Notes under the pieces: model-generated | What the model saw: the letters and a program-made list of their open reading frames with translations, nothing else | What the model was told of the DNA's origin: nothing | The model's database searches: none | Translations under genes and position numbers: made by a program | Shown here: positions 63,285 through 64,000 of the stretch, piece after piece | Layout of the letters: each line of letters starts with the position of its first letter | Numbering within the stretch: the first letter of the stretch is position 1 | NCBI RefSeq assembly: GCF_001408515.1 | Contig: NZ_CYPR01000228.1 | Span: 51,045 to 115,044, forward strand | From: Jannaschia seosinensis | GTDB taxonomy: Bacteria > Pseudomonadota > Alphaproteobacteria > Rhodobacterales > Rhodobacteraceae | Direction: 5' to 3' | Length of the DNA stretch: 64,000 nt

Positions 63285-64000
63285 TCACTTGGCCGGACAT
63301 CGCGGGACGTTCCTTGTCGTCCTTCTGGTGCCCTCCATTTTGCGCGGCGGTCGGAAGCAAGGACCTTTTTCCGAAGTTCGATAGTAGCTGTCACATCCCG
63401 GAAGGTAGTATGGCTGTTTCTTGAACAGCTCTGGCTTGATTTTGTGCCAGTCCTTCATGGCCTGCAAGGGCGCCTTGCTGGCCAACGCTGATTGCGGGAG
63501 CTGCTGGTTGTAGAGCCAGACGTATCGGTGGAGCGTGGTCTCCAGGTCCTCGCCTGCTCGGAAATGGTGGCTCTGCAGGACCTCTTCGCTCCGGCCGTTG
63601 AAGCGCTCGACCATTCCGTTGGTCTGCGGCGACTTCGGCGGGATCAGGCGGTGGTCGATGTCGAGGGCGGCGCACAGCGTATCGAACGCGTGCTCGCCGG
63701 TCGCGGCGCGCTTGCGCAGGCCGAAAAGGCGGTCGGTGAACTCCTTGCCATTGTCGGTGAGAATGGTGCGGATGCGGAACGGGCAGGCGCGCTCCAGATC
63801 GCGCAGGAAGCGCCGTGCGTTGGCCGCGGTCTTTGCCGGGAAGACACGGATGAAGACCCATCGGGTCGCCCGGTCGATGGCCACGAAGAGGTAACGGCGG
63901 CGGGTCTCATCGGCCATTTGCGGCAGGTATTTCACGTCGATGTGGAGGTAGCCCGGCTCGTAGGCCTTGAAGGCGCTGTGCTTCGGCTTGGCCGCCTTGG
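63285..64000 (-). mobile_element. IS481-family transposase (5' part beyond window)
   Basis: A DDE transposase whose N-terminus lies beyond the right edge. Present are the first Asp (EPGYLHIDVKYLPQM), the second (TILTDNGKEFTDR) and the Glu (NGMVERFNGRSEEV), all with IS481-type spacing, plus LYNQQLPQSALASKAPLQAM. After LPGCDS the frame continues about 32 residues that do not look like IS481, so it may read past the element end. A candidate inner end is TGTCACATCCCG at 63389-63400. The whole element is not visible. Confidence 0.85.

Noticed and set aside
1..64000. CRISPR arrays, rRNA and tRNA genes
   Set aside because: I looked for spaced repeats and for tRNA T-loop signatures and saw none; a tRNA search program would settle it.

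Overview
This GC-rich window (about two-thirds G+C by eye) looks like a chromosomal stretch from a Rhodobacterales alphaproteobacterium (Rhodobacteraceae/Roseobacter relatives). Indicators are the CenR-type response regulator, a PetP/PetR-like MarR plus response regulator pair, the DUF3576 lipoprotein next to leuS, a Rhodobacter-type porin, DUF2794, and the xseB-ispA-dxs order. Most of it is core housekeeping DNA. I saw no rRNA, tRNA or CRISPR array.

Layout: 1-6585 carries ftsK (cut by the window start), a DapC-like aminotransferase, an amidase and a UbiH-type hydroxylase. 6637-9295 is a minus-strand group: Trm112, LON-domain protein, CnoX-like thioredoxin and xthA. 9624-14581 holds an orphan exported protein, a terminator-rich gap with a possible small RNA, cenR, ribA, an L,D-transpeptidase, a YggS protein and a porin. 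14889-19476 is DUF3576-leuS-lptE-holA. 19478-24757 holds a frameshifted GST, a TIGR03862-type flavoprotein head-to-head with an HNH protein, an exported MsrA, an AbrB-family membrane protein broken by an amber codon, and argG. 24827-32434 carries a PRC-barrel protein, a membrane protein, ilvA, a divergent Hpt / REC-PP2C pair, two Nudix genes, hslO and cca. 32504-38387 has a tandem ABC exporter pair, an RlmD/RumA-type methyltransferase and a NaChBac-type sodium channel. 38394-42471 is an exopolysaccharide locus (sugar transferase, YjbH, YjbF and a YjbE-like secreted protein). 42572-50350 is dxs-ispA-xseB, an inserted membrane-protein gene beside a remnant of the histone-deacetylase-family gene, that gene itself, petR, petP and ilvE. 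50731-63181 is mixed: DUF2794, NlpC/P60, M17 aminopeptidase, degenerate Hpt, carbonic anhydrase, CYP152-like P450, DUF4139, asd, a DUF5872/Rho_N-like pair, an MFS carrier, a GT4 glycosyltransferase and a sulfotransferase. An IS481-family element enters at the right edge.

The genes work as short operons. leuS-lptE-holA, hslO-nudix-cca, the ABC pair, rlmD-channel, xseB-ispA-dxs and aminopeptidase-NlpC/P60 all join by ATGA or GTGA overlaps or short gaps, which suggests translational coupling.

The least ordinary observations are these. An identical 22-bp element with a 16-bp perfect palindrome lies upstream of two unrelated genes, in the same orientation to each (36244-36265 and 59874-59895). 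An AT-richer insertion is bordered by a degraded copy of the 3' end of the HDAC-family gene. Three genes are each broken by a single lesion (amber, opal, +1 frameshift). A possible small RNA lies downstream of cenR. A 16-bp palindrome sits between the divergent Hpt and REC-PP2C genes.
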